Assembly: GCA_002428015.1 (NCBI GenBank)
Contig: DIZW01000116.1
Location: 2,867-66,866 of the forward strand
Reading direction: 5' to 3'
DNA: 64,000 nt
Source of the DNA: Oxalobacteraceae bacterium UBA6018
GTDB lineage: Bacteria > Pseudomonadota > Gammaproteobacteria > Burkholderiales > Burkholderiaceae_D
Both the position numbers and the translations under genes were made by a program. The first letter of the stretch is position 1; each line of letters begins with the position of its first letter. Shown piece after piece: positions 36,116 through 45,608 of this stretch. The notes below the pieces were generated by a model. It searched no databases. It was not told where the DNA came from and saw nothing but the letters and a program-made list of their open reading frames with translations.

Positions 36116-37288
36116 ATGACACGATTGCATAACGTAATGGAAGTTCCTTCGATCGCGAACCCGGCCGGCCCGGCCCGGCCCCGCATCTGCATGCTCAACT
36201 ACTACGCCTGGGGCGTCATCGCCGACCTGGACGGCAAGAAGGTCCACATCGGCGGCGAGGAAGTGCAGCACGCCTTGCTCTCGCGCTACCTGGCCCGCAC
36301 CGGCTACCAGGTCACCTCGCTGGTGGGCGACTTCGGCCAGGGCCCGCTCGAGCAGGTTGACGGCGTGCAGGTGCGCAAGACCTTCAAGCTCGCCGCCGGC
36401 CTGCCCGGCCTGCGCTTCTTCACCCCGCGCCTGTCGGCCACCTGGGCCGCGCTCAAGGCCGCCGACGCCGACGTCTACTACATCAGCTGCGCCGGCGCCA
36501 TGGTCGGCGTGGTGGCCGCCTTCTGCCGCCTGCACGGTCGCCGCTTCGTGTTCCGCATCGCCTCGGACGCCGACTGCGCGCCGCACACCCTGATGGTCGG
36601 CAACGCGCGCGACCGCTGGCTCTACCATTACGGCCTGCGCCGCGCCGACCGCATCCTGGCCCAGACCGCGCACCAGGCCGCGCTGCTGCTGCGCCACTAC
36701 GGCCTGCACGCCGACGTGGCCGGGATGTTCTCCGACCTGCCCGAGCAGGTGGGCGACTTCGGCGCCCGCGCCACCGACCTGCTGTGGCTGGCCAACATGC
36801 GCTCCATGAAGCGCCCCGAGTGGTTCCTCGACATCGTACGCCGCGTGCCCGAACTGCGCTGCGAGATGGCCGGCGGCGCCCATCCCGACGAGCTGCCCCT
36901 GTACCGGCGCGCCGAGGAGCGCGCGCGCGGCCTGCCCAACCTGGCCTTCCACGGCCAGGTCAAGTTCGGCATGACGCGCGCCCTGTTCGCGCGCGCCCGC
37001 ATTTTCGTCAACACCTCGTCCTTCGAAGGCTTCCCCAACACCTATCTGCAAGCCTGGGCCAACGGCGTGCCCGTCGTCGCCACCTTCGACCCGGACGGCC
37101 TGATCGCCGCGCGCGGGCTGGGCGTGGCCGTGCGCGACGCCGACGAGGCCGCCGCCGCCGCGCGCGCCCTGCTGGCCTCGCCCGCGGCCTGGGCCGCCTG
37201 CAGCGCGCGCTGCCGCGCCTACGCCAACGAGCGCCTGGCGCCCGAGACCGTCTCGCGTCCCTATCTGGCGGCCATGGTGCCGGCATGA
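36116..37288 (+). CDS. Glycosyltransferase, GT4-like
   Basis: 390 residues with a GT-B fold pattern: N-terminal HIGGEEVQHALLSRYLARTGYQV, then in the C-terminal half the acceptor-to-donor block TSSFEGFPNTYLQAWANGVPVV with the E-x7-E spacing of GT4 enzymes. A second ATG at 36137 is possible. It overlaps the acetyltransferase gene by ATGA. The sugar donor is unknown. Confidence 0.87.
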   Translation: MTRLHNVMEVPSIANPAGPARPRICMLNYYAWGVIADLDGKKVHIGGEEVQHALLSRYLARTGYQVTSLVGDFGQGPLEQVDGVQVRKTFKLAAGLPGLRFFTPRLSATWAALKAADADVYYISCAGAMVGVVAAFCRLHGRRFVFRIASDADCAPHTLMVGNARDRWLYHYGLRRADRILAQTAHQAALLLRHYGLHADVAGMFSDLPEQVGDFGARATDLLWLANMRSMKRPEWFLDIVRRVPELRCEMAGGAHPDELPLYRRAEERARGLPNLAFHGQVKFGMTRALFARARIFVNTSSFEGFPNTYLQAWANGVPVVATFDPDGLIAARGLGVAVRDADEAAAAARALLASPAAWAACSARCRAYANERLAPETVSRPYLAAMVPA

Positions 37289-37884
37289 ACGCCCAGCAGC
37301 GCGGCCAGCTCATGATGCTCTGGCGCTCGGACCTGTACCGTCACATGGGCGGGCAGGGCGGCTTCAAGACCGCCGTGCGCGCCTACCGCCTGGTGCCGGG
37401 CTTTCGCTTCATGCTGTGGCTGCGCCTGGCCGCGGCCACCGCCGCCGCCGGCGGGCCGTGGAAGCTGGTCCATTTGTTCGCCCGCCTCATGCACAAGCAC
37501 TACCGCTTCAAGTTCGGCATCTCGATTCCCTACAACACCGAGATCGGCCCCGGCTTCTACATCGGCCACTTCGGCGGCATCGTCGTCAACGAGCGCGCCC
37601 GCATCGGGCGCAACTGCAATATCTCGCACGGCGTCACCATCGGCCAGACCAACCGCGGCGCGCGCGCCGGCGTGCCCGTCATCGGCGACGCCGTCTACCT
37701 GGGCCCGGGCGCGGTGGTGATCGGCGCCGTCACGGTCGGCAACGGCAGCGCCATCGGCGCCAACGCCGTCGTCACCCGCGACCTGTGCGAGAACGCCATC
37801 GCCGTCGGCATCCCGGCCAGGGTCATCTCCACCGAGGGCAGCGCCGGCTACGTGGAATTTTGTGACTACCCGGGGGCGCCATGA
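37285..37884 (+). CDS. Serine-acetyltransferase-like hexapeptide transferase
   Basis: 199 residues. After an N-terminal helical region come left-handed beta-helix hexapeptide repeats: IGPGFYIGHFGGIVVNERA, ARIGRNCNISHGVTIG, VPVIGDAVYLGPGAVVIG, and VGNGSAIGANAVVTRD. It resembles CysE-type acetyltransferases found in capsule loci and probably O-acetylates a sugar of the repeat unit. It overlaps genes on both sides. A role in cysteine synthesis is unlikely here. Confidence 0.87.
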   Translation: MNAQQRGQLMMLWRSDLYRHMGGQGGFKTAVRAYRLVPGFRFMLWLRLAAATAAAGGPWKLVHLFARLMHKHYRFKFGISIPYNTEIGPGFYIGHFGGIVVNERARIGRNCNISHGVTIGQTNRGARAGVPVIGDAVYLGPGAVVIGAVTVGNGSAIGANAVVTRDLCENAIAVGIPARVISTEGSAGYVEFCDYPGAP

Positions 37885-39344
37885 GCGCCAGCCTCAAGCG
37901 CGGCGCGGTCACCCTCACGGCCGCCAACATGCTCGACTTCGGCCTGCAGTTCCTGCTGCCCATCGCCCTGGTGCGCCTGCTGCCCACGGCCGCCTTTGCC
38001 GACTACCGCCTGGCCTGGCTGGCGATCGGCACCGCCATGGCCGTGGCCCCGTTCGCGCTGCCGCGCAGCCTGTTCTACTTCCTGCCGCGCACCAGCGGCG
38101 CCGAGCGCGCCGGCTACGTCCACCAGACCTTTCTGCTGCTGCTCGCCAGCGGCCTGGGCGCCGGCCTGCTGCTGGGCCCCTGGAACCCGCTGCTGCCGCA
38201 CTCGCTGCGCGCCATGCGCGACGCCGCCTGGTTCATGCCGGCCTTCCTCAGCCTGTGGGTGGCCGCCAGCCTGATCGAGTTTCTCCCCAACGCGCGCGGC
38301 GACGTCCAGGCCCAGGCCCGCACCATCGTCGTGCTGGCCGTGTTGCGCGTGCTCATCGTGGCCGCCGCCGCCTTCACCGGCCGCGCCGACATCGTCTTCG
38401 CCGCCCTGGTCGCCTACGCCGCCATCAAGTTCGGCTTCGTGCTGCGCCACCTGGGCCGCTACTACGGCTGGCGCCTGCTGCCTCTGCATCCGGGCGCGCT
38501 GCGCACCCAGCTCCACTACGCCGTGCCCTTCGGCCTGGCCGCGGCCCTGTTCCTGCTGCGCGGCCAGGCCGACCAGTGGGTGGCCGCCGCCATGTTCCCG
38601 GCCGCCACCTTCGCCGCCTTCTCCATCGGCGCCGTGATCAGCCCCATCGTGGCCCTGGTGCGCAACAGCGTCAGCAACGCCATCGCGCCGCGCCTGTCGG
38701 CCCTCGAATCCTCGCGCGACCAGGCCGGCATGCTGCGCCTGAACCAGCAGGCCAACCTGGCCAGCGCCTTCGTGCTGCTGCCCACCCTGGCCCTGTGCGC
38801 GGTGCTGGCGGTGCACATCGTCACCGTCGTCTACACCGCCAAATACCTGGTGGCGGCCCAGGTCATGCGCATCAACGCCGTGGCCCTGCTGGGCGTGACC
38901 GTCGAGGTCAGCACCCTGACCGTGGTGCTCAACCAGGGCCGCTTCCTGCTCGCCGCCGACGCCGTCATGCTGGTGGCCAGCCTGCTGGTGAGCTACCTGG
39001 GCGCGCATTTTTTCGGCGTGCCCGGCGCCGCCCTCGGCAACGTCGTCACCCTGGCCGGCGGCAACGCCTTCAGCTTCTGGCGCGTGGCCCGCGTCACCGG
39101 CGTGCCGATCCGCCGCCTGCAGGAGTGGCACCTGATCTTCCGCATCCTCGGCGCCGCCGTCGGCGCCGGCGCGCTCACGGCCCTGCTCGACCGGGCCGAC
39201 CTGCTCGTCCGGCCCTTGCCCGAGGCGCTGCTGCTGGGCGCCGTGTTCGCCGCCCTCTACCTGCTCGGGCTGCGTCTGGCCGGCCTGCTGCCCCAGGCGC
39301 GCGCGCTGTTCTGGCAGCGCGCCGCGCTGCCGTCCCCTTCGTAA
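37881..39344 (+). CDS. Polysaccharide flippase (Wzx-like)
   Basis: 487 residues, almost wholly hydrophobic, with twelve or more predicted membrane segments. The start MSASLKRGAVTLTAANMLDF and the pattern of paired helices match the oligosaccharide flippase (RfbX/Wzx, MATE-like) superfamily. It would turn undecaprenyl-linked repeat units to the periplasm for the polymerase. It overlaps the preceding gene by four bases. Confidence 0.87.
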   Translation: MSASLKRGAVTLTAANMLDFGLQFLLPIALVRLLPTAAFADYRLAWLAIGTAMAVAPFALPRSLFYFLPRTSGAERAGYVHQTFLLLLASGLGAGLLLGPWNPLLPHSLRAMRDAAWFMPAFLSLWVAASLIEFLPNARGDVQAQARTIVVLAVLRVLIVAAAAFTGRADIVFAALVAYAAIKFGFVLRHLGRYYGWRLLPLHPGALRTQLHYAVPFGLAAALFLLRGQADQWVAAAMFPAATFAAFSIGAVISPIVALVRNSVSNAIAPRLSALESSRDQAGMLRLNQQANLASAFVLLPTLALCAVLAVHIVTVVYTAKYLVAAQVMRINAVALLGVTVEVSTLTVVLNQGRFLLAADAVMLVASLLVSYLGAHFFGVPGAALGNVVTLAGGNAFSFWRVARVTGVPIRRLQEWHLIFRILGAAVGAGALTALLDRADLLVRPLPEALLLGAVFAALYLLGLRLAGLLPQARALFWQRAALPSPS

Positions 39345-39365
39345 TATGAACCACAGGAATTGATT

Positions 39366-40517
39366 ATGCAAAAGCTGCTCTTTGTCTTCGGCACCCGTCC
39401 GGAAGCGATCAAGCTGGCCCCGCTGGTGCTGGCCGCGCGCGCCCACGGCGCCTTCGAGGTGGTGGTCTGCGTCAGCGCCCAGCACCGCGAGATGCTCGAC
39501 AGCGTGCTCGCTTTCTTCGGCATCGCGCCCGACTTCGACCTCGACCTCATGAAGCCGGGCCAGACCCTGACCGGCGTGACCACCGGCGTGCTCGACGGCC
39601 TGGCCCCGGTGATCGAACAGGTCCGTCCGGACTGGATGATCGTGCAGGGCGACACCACCACCGCCTTCGTGGCCGCCCTGGCCGCCTTCTACGCCAAGGT
39701 CAAGGTGGCCCACGTGGAGGCGGGTCTGCGCACCGGCAACATCTACGAGCCCTTCCCGGAGGAGATGAACCGCAAGCTGGTGGGCGCCATCGCCGAGATG
39801 CATTTCCCGCCCACCGCCCCGGCCCGCGAGAACTTGCTGCGCGAGGGCGTCGCGCCCGGGCGCATCCTCGTCACCGGCAACACCGGCATCGACGCGCTCT
39901 ACCTGGTGCGCGAGCGCCTCGGCACCGATCCGGCCTGCCGCGCCCAGGTCGGCGCCGCCCTGGCCGCCCAGGAGCTGAGCCGCTTCTTCCCCGCCCGGCG
40001 CCGCTTCGTGCTCGTCACCGCCCACCGCCGCGAGAGCTTCGGCGCCGGCTTCGAGGCCATCTGCACCGGCATCGCCGAACTGTGCCAGCGCTACCCCGAC
40101 GTCGACTTCGTCTTCCCGGTCCATCCCAACCCGTCCGTGCGCGCGGCCGTGGAGCGCTACCTGATCCCCGCGCGCGCCGCCAACCTGGCCCTGTGCCAGC
40201 CGCTCGACTACCTGCCGTTCGTGGCCCTGATGCTGGGCGCGGCCGTCGTGCTTACCGATTCCGGCGGCGTGCAGGAGGAGGCGCCCAGCCTGGGTAAACC
40301 GGTGGTGGTCATGCGCGACGTGACCGAACGCATGGAAGGCACGGCCTCGGGCATGGTGCACCTGGCCGGGCCCCACCGCGCGCGCATCGTCGACGCCGTG
40401 GCCGGCCTGCTCGACGCCGGCGCCGCCAGCGGGGAGGGCGGCAACTTCTACGGCGACGGCCACGCCTCGGCGCGCATCCTGGACGCCCTGGCCAGCCTGG
40501 CGCAGGGGGCCGCTTGA
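39366..40517 (+). CDS. wecB: UDP-N-acetylglucosamine 2-epimerase (non-hydrolysing), copy 1
   Basis: 383 residues. FVFGTRPEAIKLAPLVLA at the N-terminus, HVEAGLRTGNIYEPFPEEMNRKL, VTAHRRESFGAGFEAIC and LTDSGGVQEEAPSLGKPVVVMRDVTERME are all family blocks with the active-site Asp, Glu and His residues. It interconverts UDP-GlcNAc and UDP-ManNAc. AGGA (39354-39357) fits the ATG at 39366. A second, diverged epimerase is at 49042. Confidence 0.93.
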   Translation: MQKLLFVFGTRPEAIKLAPLVLAARAHGAFEVVVCVSAQHREMLDSVLAFFGIAPDFDLDLMKPGQTLTGVTTGVLDGLAPVIEQVRPDWMIVQGDTTTAFVAALAAFYAKVKVAHVEAGLRTGNIYEPFPEEMNRKLVGAIAEMHFPPTAPARENLLREGVAPGRILVTGNTGIDALYLVRERLGTDPACRAQVGAALAAQELSRFFPARRRFVLVTAHRRESFGAGFEAICTGIAELCQRYPDVDFVFPVHPNPSVRAAVERYLIPARAANLALCQPLDYLPFVALMLGAAVVLTDSGGVQEEAPSLGKPVVVMRDVTERMEGTASGMVHLAGPHRARIVDAVAGLLDAGAASGEGGNFYGDGHASARILDALASLAQGAA

Positions 40518-41854
40518 GCCTATCGACACAGCGCGCCCTGCGGGTGTTCGCCATTTGCTACTACGCGCCGCCCCAGCTGACCCCGCAGGCGATCCAGATC
40601 GGCCGCCAGCTCTACCACCTCGACGCCGCCGTCACCCTGCTGCACGGGCGCGATCCCCAGTTCGCACCCGGCTACGACCAGTATCCCGACTTCTTCGAGC
40701 GCATCGAGGCGCTGGCCGTGCCCAACCCGGGCCCCGCGCTGCCGGGCCTGGCGCACCGCGCCGCCCAGCGCCTGCTGCCCCTGTACGGCAGCTGTCCCGA
40801 CGCCTTCGGCCCCTGGCGCCGGCGCGCCTTCGCGCCCGCGCTGGCGGCGCTGGCCGCGCGCCGTCCGGACGCCCTGGTCAGCTTCGGCATGCCGATGTCG
40901 GACCACCTGCTCGCCCACGCGCTCAAGCGCCGCACCGGGCTGCCCTGGCTGGCGCATTTCTCCGACCCCTGGGCCGACAATCCCTTCCACGAGACCAATT
41001 GGCTGGAGCACCAGGTCAACGCGCGCATGGAGGCGCGCGTGATCGGCGCCGCCGACCAGGTGCTGTTCACCTCTGCGCGGACCCTGGCCCTGGTGATGGA
41101 CAAGTACCCGGCCGCCTGGCGCGCCAAGGCCGCCGTGCTGCCGCACGCCTGGGACATGGACCATTTCGCCGGCCCCGACCCGGCCGTGCCGGCGCCGGCC
41201 GCCGCCCCGCGCCACCTGGTGCGCCACGTGATCCGCCACATCGGCGCCTGTTACGGCGCGCGCTCGCCCGAGCCCCTGTTCGCGGCCCTGCGCCGCATCC
41301 ACGAGCGCACCCCCGAGCGCCTGGCCGGCGTGCAGTTCGAATTCGTCGGCCACGTTTCCCCCGTGTTCCTGGCGTCGGCCAGCTACCGCGCCTTGCCGGC
41401 CGGCCTGGTCACCCTGCGCGGCCAGGTCGGCTACCGCAGCTCGTTGCAGCTGGCACGCGCGGCGGCCGCGCTGCTGGTGATCGACGCGCCCAGCGCCAGC
41501 GCCAGCGTGTTCTTGCCGAGCAAGCTGGTCGAGTACATCGGCGCGCGCCGCCCGGTCTGGGGCATCACCCCGGCCGGCACCTCGGCCGACCTGATCGCCG
41601 AATGGGGGCAGGGCGCGCACAATTGCGCTGCCCCCGATGACGTCGAGGCGATCGGGCGCATGCTGGTGGCGGGGATCGACGCGCTCGACGCGCGCGCCGC
41701 CACGCCCTTCGCCGGGCCGGAGGCGGTGCTGGGGCGCTACGCCCCGGCCGAGGTCGCCGCCGGCCTGAAAAACGCCATCGAAGCGGCCATCGCGCGCGCG
41801 CCGCGCACGGCCGCCCAGGGGCGCGCCGGCTGGGGTGTGGGCGATGCCGCCTGA
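40514..41854 (+). CDS. Glycosyltransferase, GT4-like
   Basis: 446 residues, TTG start overlapping the epimerase stop (TTGA). The N-terminal domain has FAICYYAPPQLTPQAIQIGRQ, typical of capsule GT4 enzymes; WLAHFSDPWADNPF and the later SASVFLPSKLVEYIGARRPVWG mark the C-terminal domain. The C-terminal end is Ala-rich. Donor and acceptor cannot be inferred. Confidence 0.83.
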   Translation: MSLSTQRALRVFAICYYAPPQLTPQAIQIGRQLYHLDAAVTLLHGRDPQFAPGYDQYPDFFERIEALAVPNPGPALPGLAHRAAQRLLPLYGSCPDAFGPWRRRAFAPALAALAARRPDALVSFGMPMSDHLLAHALKRRTGLPWLAHFSDPWADNPFHETNWLEHQVNARMEARVIGAADQVLFTSARTLALVMDKYPAAWRAKAAVLPHAWDMDHFAGPDPAVPAPAAAPRHLVRHVIRHIGACYGARSPEPLFAALRRIHERTPERLAGVQFEFVGHVSPVFLASASYRALPAGLVTLRGQVGYRSSLQLARAAAALLVIDAPSASASVFLPSKLVEYIGARRPVWGITPAGTSADLIAEWGQGAHNCAAPDDVEAIGRMLVAGIDALDARAATPFAGPEAVLGRYAPAEVAAGLKNAIEAAIARAPRTAAQGRAGWGVGDAA

Positions 41855-41909
41855 TTGTGTGTATTGTTATTCTTGAATGCCATTTTCGCCACCTGAAACC
41901 CACAACGTC

Positions 41910-43100
41910 ATGAAACTACTTTTCGTCACCGACCAGCTCAAGTTCGGCGGCGCCGAACGGCACCTGGTCGCGCTGGCGACCGGCCTGGCGCAGCGCGGCC
42001 ACGAGGTCGTCGTGGCCTACCTGAAGGACCAGGACGAGCTGGCCGAGGCCCTGCGCCGCGGCGGGGTGCAGCGCCTCGTGTGCTGCCGCTCCCGCGGCGG
42101 GCTCGACGTGGCCGCCGTGGGCCGCCTGGCCACCCTGGTCAAGCAGTTCCAGCCGGACGTGATGGTCGCCATCGCCCAGTACTCGCTGATGTTCTCCACC
42201 CTCGCGCGCCTGGCCGCGCGGCGCGCCGTGCCGCTGGTCTTCATCAGCCACAGCATGGACTGCGTGGTGCGCAGCCGCGCCGACCGCCTGCGCTTTGTCG
42301 TGTACCGCCGTTTCTACCGGCGCGCCGACTGCGTGGTCTTCGTCAGCGCGCTGCAGCAGGGCTTCTTCGGCGCCATGGGCCTGGTCCCGCGCCGCAGCGA
42401 GGTGGTGCACAACGGCATCGACCTGGCCCATTTCGACGCCGCCCTGGTGGCGCCCCAGGCCGCCGCGCTGCGCGCCGCGCATGGGGTCGGACCGGGCACA
42501 CTCCTGATTGGCCTGTGCGCCATCTTCCGCGAGGAGAAGCGCCAGGTTGACCTGCTCAAGGCGCTGGCCTTGCTGCGTGCGGGCGGCCCCGCCGCCCGCA
42601 TCGATGCCCGCCTGGTCCTGGTCGGCGACGGCCCCATGCGCGCCCAGATCGAGGCCTGCATCGACACCCTCGGCCTGCGCGGCCAGGTGCTGCTGGCCGG
42701 CTTCCAGCAGGACGTGCGCCCCTACATCGCCATGTGCGACGTGATGGCCCTGACCTCGCACGCCGAGACCTTCCCCATGGCCACGCTGGAATACATGGCG
42801 CTCGGAAAGCCGCTCGTGGCCAGCGACGTGGGCGGCCTGCGCGAGCAGGTCAGCGACGGCGTGAACGGCCTCTTGTATCCGGCCGGCGACACCGCCGCCC
42901 TGGCCGCGGCCCTGGCCCGGATGGCCGACCCGGCCCTGCGCGCGCGCCTGGGCGAGGGCGCCCGCGCCAGCGTCGCCGAGCGCTTCGGCCTGCACCGGAT
43001 GGTGGCCCGTTACGACAGCATTTTCGCCGGCATGGCGGCCCAGGGTAGCGCCCGCGCCGCCGGCCTGGCCACCGGGGGCAGGGCCAAACATGCCGATTGA
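41910..43100 (+). CDS. Glycosyltransferase, GT4 family
   Basis: 396 residues from the ATG giving MKLLFVTDQLKFGGAERHLV, the canonical N-terminus of the family; an upstream ATG at 41877 would add 11 residues. The C-terminal domain shows GLCAIFREEKRQVDLLKAL and SHAETFPMATLEYMALGKPL with the E-x7-E motif, then DVGGLREQVSDGVNGLL. It ends inside the next gene (11-base overlap). Confidence 0.88.
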   Translation: MKLLFVTDQLKFGGAERHLVALATGLAQRGHEVVVAYLKDQDELAEALRRGGVQRLVCCRSRGGLDVAAVGRLATLVKQFQPDVMVAIAQYSLMFSTLARLAARRAVPLVFISHSMDCVVRSRADRLRFVVYRRFYRRADCVVFVSALQQGFFGAMGLVPRRSEVVHNGIDLAHFDAALVAPQAAALRAAHGVGPGTLLIGLCAIFREEKRQVDLLKALALLRAGGPAARIDARLVLVGDGPMRAQIEACIDTLGLRGQVLLAGFQQDVRPYIAMCDVMALTSHAETFPMATLEYMALGKPLVASDVGGLREQVSDGVNGLLYPAGDTAALAAALARMADPALRARLGEGARASVAERFGLHRMVARYDSIFAGMAAQGSARAAGLATGGRAKHAD

Positions 43101-44547
43101 AGACGTGGTCCACCCCTTCCTGAAGTTCTATACGGCCGCGCCGCAGTGGGTCAAGAGCTCGGTCGGCTACATGTATTCGCTGGCGCCGGCCGGCCTGCGC
43201 TACGGCGCCAAGTACCAGGAGTTCCTGGCCGAGATCGAGCGCTCGTCCGACACCGTTTGGCTGCGCAAGCGCGCCGACGACAAGCTGCTGGCCACCTTGC
43301 GCTGGGCGGTCGAGACGGTGCCGGCCTTCGCCCACCTCCAGGGCGAATTCAAGCGCGACCGCGCGCCGGCCGAGCTGCTGACCGCGTTTCCACCCCTGTC
43401 CAAGGAGGCCATCAAGGCCGACAGCGCGCGCTACCTGTCGCGCGCGATGGGCCCGCAAACCCATCTGATGGCCTTCACCGGCGGCTCCACCTCGGTGCCC
43501 ATGAAGCTGTACCTGGAAAAATACGTCTCGCGCTCCAAGGACTTCGCCTACAACACCACCTTCGACCGCGTCGCGGGCATTGGCCCGGGCGACACCATCC
43601 TGGCCCTGCGCGGGCGCACCGTGCCCGGCGCCGGCAGGCCGGGCGGGCCGCTGTGGATGTTCGATCCGATCAAGCGCTACCTGCACCTGTCGTCCGACCA
43701 CCTGGAGCCGGAATTCATGCCGCGCTACGTGGAGGCGATCCGCAAGTGGAAGCCGTCCTTCATCCACGCCTTCCCGTCGGCCCTGGTGCCGCTGGCGCGC
43801 TGGCTCAAGGCCAACCCGGCGCCCGACGTGAGCGCGCGCATCCGCTGCATCCAGCTGTTTTCCGAGAACATCTACGACTACCAGGTCGCGTTGATGCGCG
43901 AGGTCTTCGACTGCCCCGTGCTGCTCGACTACGGCCACTCCGAGCGCGCCGTCAAGGCCATCTCCATGCCGGACGACCCGCGCTATTTCTTCTGGCCCCT
44001 GTATGGCAAGGTCGAGCTGATCGACCTGGACGGCCAGCCGGTCACCGAACCCGGGGTGCTGGGCGAGATCGTCGCCACCGGTTTCGACAACCGGGTCATG
44101 CCGCTGATCCGCTACCGCACGGGCGACCTGGCCATGTGGAGCGCCGCGCCCAACCATACCCGGCCCGGCTTTCCCGTCGTCGAACGCATTGAGGGCCGGC
44201 TGCAGGAGTTCCTGGTGTGCCACGACCACCGCCTGGTGTCGATCTGTACTATCGGCGCGGCCCACTTCGAACAACTGGCCAGCGCCGACCGCATGCAATT
44301 CGAACAGCACGCGCCCGGCAAGGCCGTGCTCAAGGTCCTGTCCGACACCGAGCTGTCGGGGCGCGCCCGCGACGCCCTCGCGGCCGGCATCCGCGCCAAG
44401 ACCCAGGGCGGGCTGCAGGTCGAGATCGTGCGGGTGGACGCGATCGACCGCTCGGTCTCCGGCAAGCACAAGCTGCTGCTGCAGCACCTGGACATTTCCC
44501 ATTACCTGGGCGCGGCCCACCTGGACCCGGCCGGGACCGAGCAATGA
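43090..44547 (+). CDS. CapK/PaaK-type adenylate-forming enzyme, copy 1
   Basis: 485 residues. Related to phenylacetate-CoA ligases: the P-loop-like block AFTGGSTSVPMKLYLEKY, the middle block VLLDYGHSERAVKAISM, and YRTGDLAMWS near the C-terminal hinge. Proteins of this CapK family recur in capsule loci; their acyl substrate is unknown. A role in activating an organic acid or amino acid that decorates a sugar is inference. It overlaps both neighbouring glycosyltransferase genes. Confidence 0.83.
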   Translation: MPIEDVVHPFLKFYTAAPQWVKSSVGYMYSLAPAGLRYGAKYQEFLAEIERSSDTVWLRKRADDKLLATLRWAVETVPAFAHLQGEFKRDRAPAELLTAFPPLSKEAIKADSARYLSRAMGPQTHLMAFTGGSTSVPMKLYLEKYVSRSKDFAYNTTFDRVAGIGPGDTILALRGRTVPGAGRPGGPLWMFDPIKRYLHLSSDHLEPEFMPRYVEAIRKWKPSFIHAFPSALVPLARWLKANPAPDVSARIRCIQLFSENIYDYQVALMREVFDCPVLLDYGHSERAVKAISMPDDPRYFFWPLYGKVELIDLDGQPVTEPGVLGEIVATGFDNRVMPLIRYRTGDLAMWSAAPNHTRPGFPVVERIEGRLQEFLVCHDHRLVSICTIGAAHFEQLASADRMQFEQHAPGKAVLKVLSDTELSGRARDALAAGIRAKTQGGLQVEIVRVDAIDRSVSGKHKLLLQHLDISHYLGAAHLDPAGTEQ

Positions 44548-45608
44548 AGCAGGTGGTGATGCTGGGCCCGTCGCCGGCGGCGCGCGGCGGGATGGCCACG
44601 GTGATCGCCACCTTGCTCGAGCACGGCTACGAGGCGGACGGGCGCTGCCGCTTCATCGCCACCCACGTGGATGGCTCCCCCGCCAGGAAGGCCGCGCGCG
44701 CGCTGGCCGCGCTGGGGCAGGTGACGTTCCTGCTGGCGCGCGGCAAGGTGGCACTGCTGCACGTGCACGTCGCCTCGGGCGTGAGCTTCTGGCGCAAGGC
44801 CGCCTTCATCGGCATGGCGCGCCTGTTCCGCTGCCCCGTGTTGTTTCATTTGCACGGAGGGGAATTCCGCGAATTCATCGAGCAGCGCCTGCCGCCGCGG
44901 CGGCGCCGCCTGGCCCTGTCCCTGATCCGCGGCTCGGCCGCCGCCTTCGCCCTGACCACGCCCTCGGCCGACTGGCTGCGCGCCTATTGCGGCCTGGCGC
45001 GTGTGGAAGTCTTCCCCAACCCCATCGGCGGGCCCGTGCGCGACCCGGCGGTGGCGCGCGCCGGGCGCGGCGACGAGATCCTGTTCCTCGGCCGGCTGGA
45101 GGAAAAGAAGGGCGTGTTCGATTTGCTGCGCGCCTTCGCCATCGTCCACGCCGCCCGCCCCGCACAGCGCCTAGTGCTGGCCGGCGACGGCGACCAGGCT
45201 CCCGTGCGGGCCCTGGCGCGCGAGCTCGGCGTCGAGGCCGCCGTCGATCTGCCGGGCTGGGTCGGGCCCGCGCGCCGGACCGCGCTGATGAACCGTGCCG
45301 CCCTGTTCGTCTTGGCATCACATCATGAACAGATGCCCATGGCCATACTTGAAGCAATGGCATCAGGTACGGCGATTTTAGCAACAAATGTCGGCGCGGT
45401 AGCAGATATGTTGGCCTATAGCAATAGCGAAAGTGTGGTGCCTGTGAAAGAAATTGCTGTTCTCGCTGCCTCAATTTTACGCATTCTGACCGATAATATC
45501 CGCACGGATACGTTGGCTATGCGGGGACTTGAGAAGGTGAAGTCCGAGTACATAGTCGAAACAGTAATACTTCGTCTTCGACGACGTTATGAGGAGTTAG
45601 CAGCATGA
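44544..45608 (+). CDS. Glycosyltransferase, GT4 family, with abrupt composition change
   Basis: 354 residues: VVMLGPSPAARGGMATVIATL at the start, then LLHVHVASGVSFWRKA, ILFLGRLEEKKGVFDLLRAF, and HHEQMPMAILEAMASGTAIL with the GT4 E-x7-E motif. From about 45311 to the end the DNA falls from roughly 78% GC (one line before) to 43-53% per line, with AT-ending codons, while the protein keeps the family motif. This suggests the 3' end came from another allele. It overlaps the next gene by four bases. Confidence 0.87.
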   Translation: MKQVVMLGPSPAARGGMATVIATLLEHGYEADGRCRFIATHVDGSPARKAARALAALGQVTFLLARGKVALLHVHVASGVSFWRKAAFIGMARLFRCPVLFHLHGGEFREFIEQRLPPRRRRLALSLIRGSAAAFALTTPSADWLRAYCGLARVEVFPNPIGGPVRDPAVARAGRGDEILFLGRLEEKKGVFDLLRAFAIVHAARPAQRLVLAGDGDQAPVRALARELGVEAAVDLPGWVGPARRTALMNRAALFVLASHHEQMPMAILEAMASGTAILATNVGAVADMLAYSNSESVVPVKEIAVLAASILRILTDNIRTDTLAMRGLEKVKSEYIVETVILRLRRRYEELAA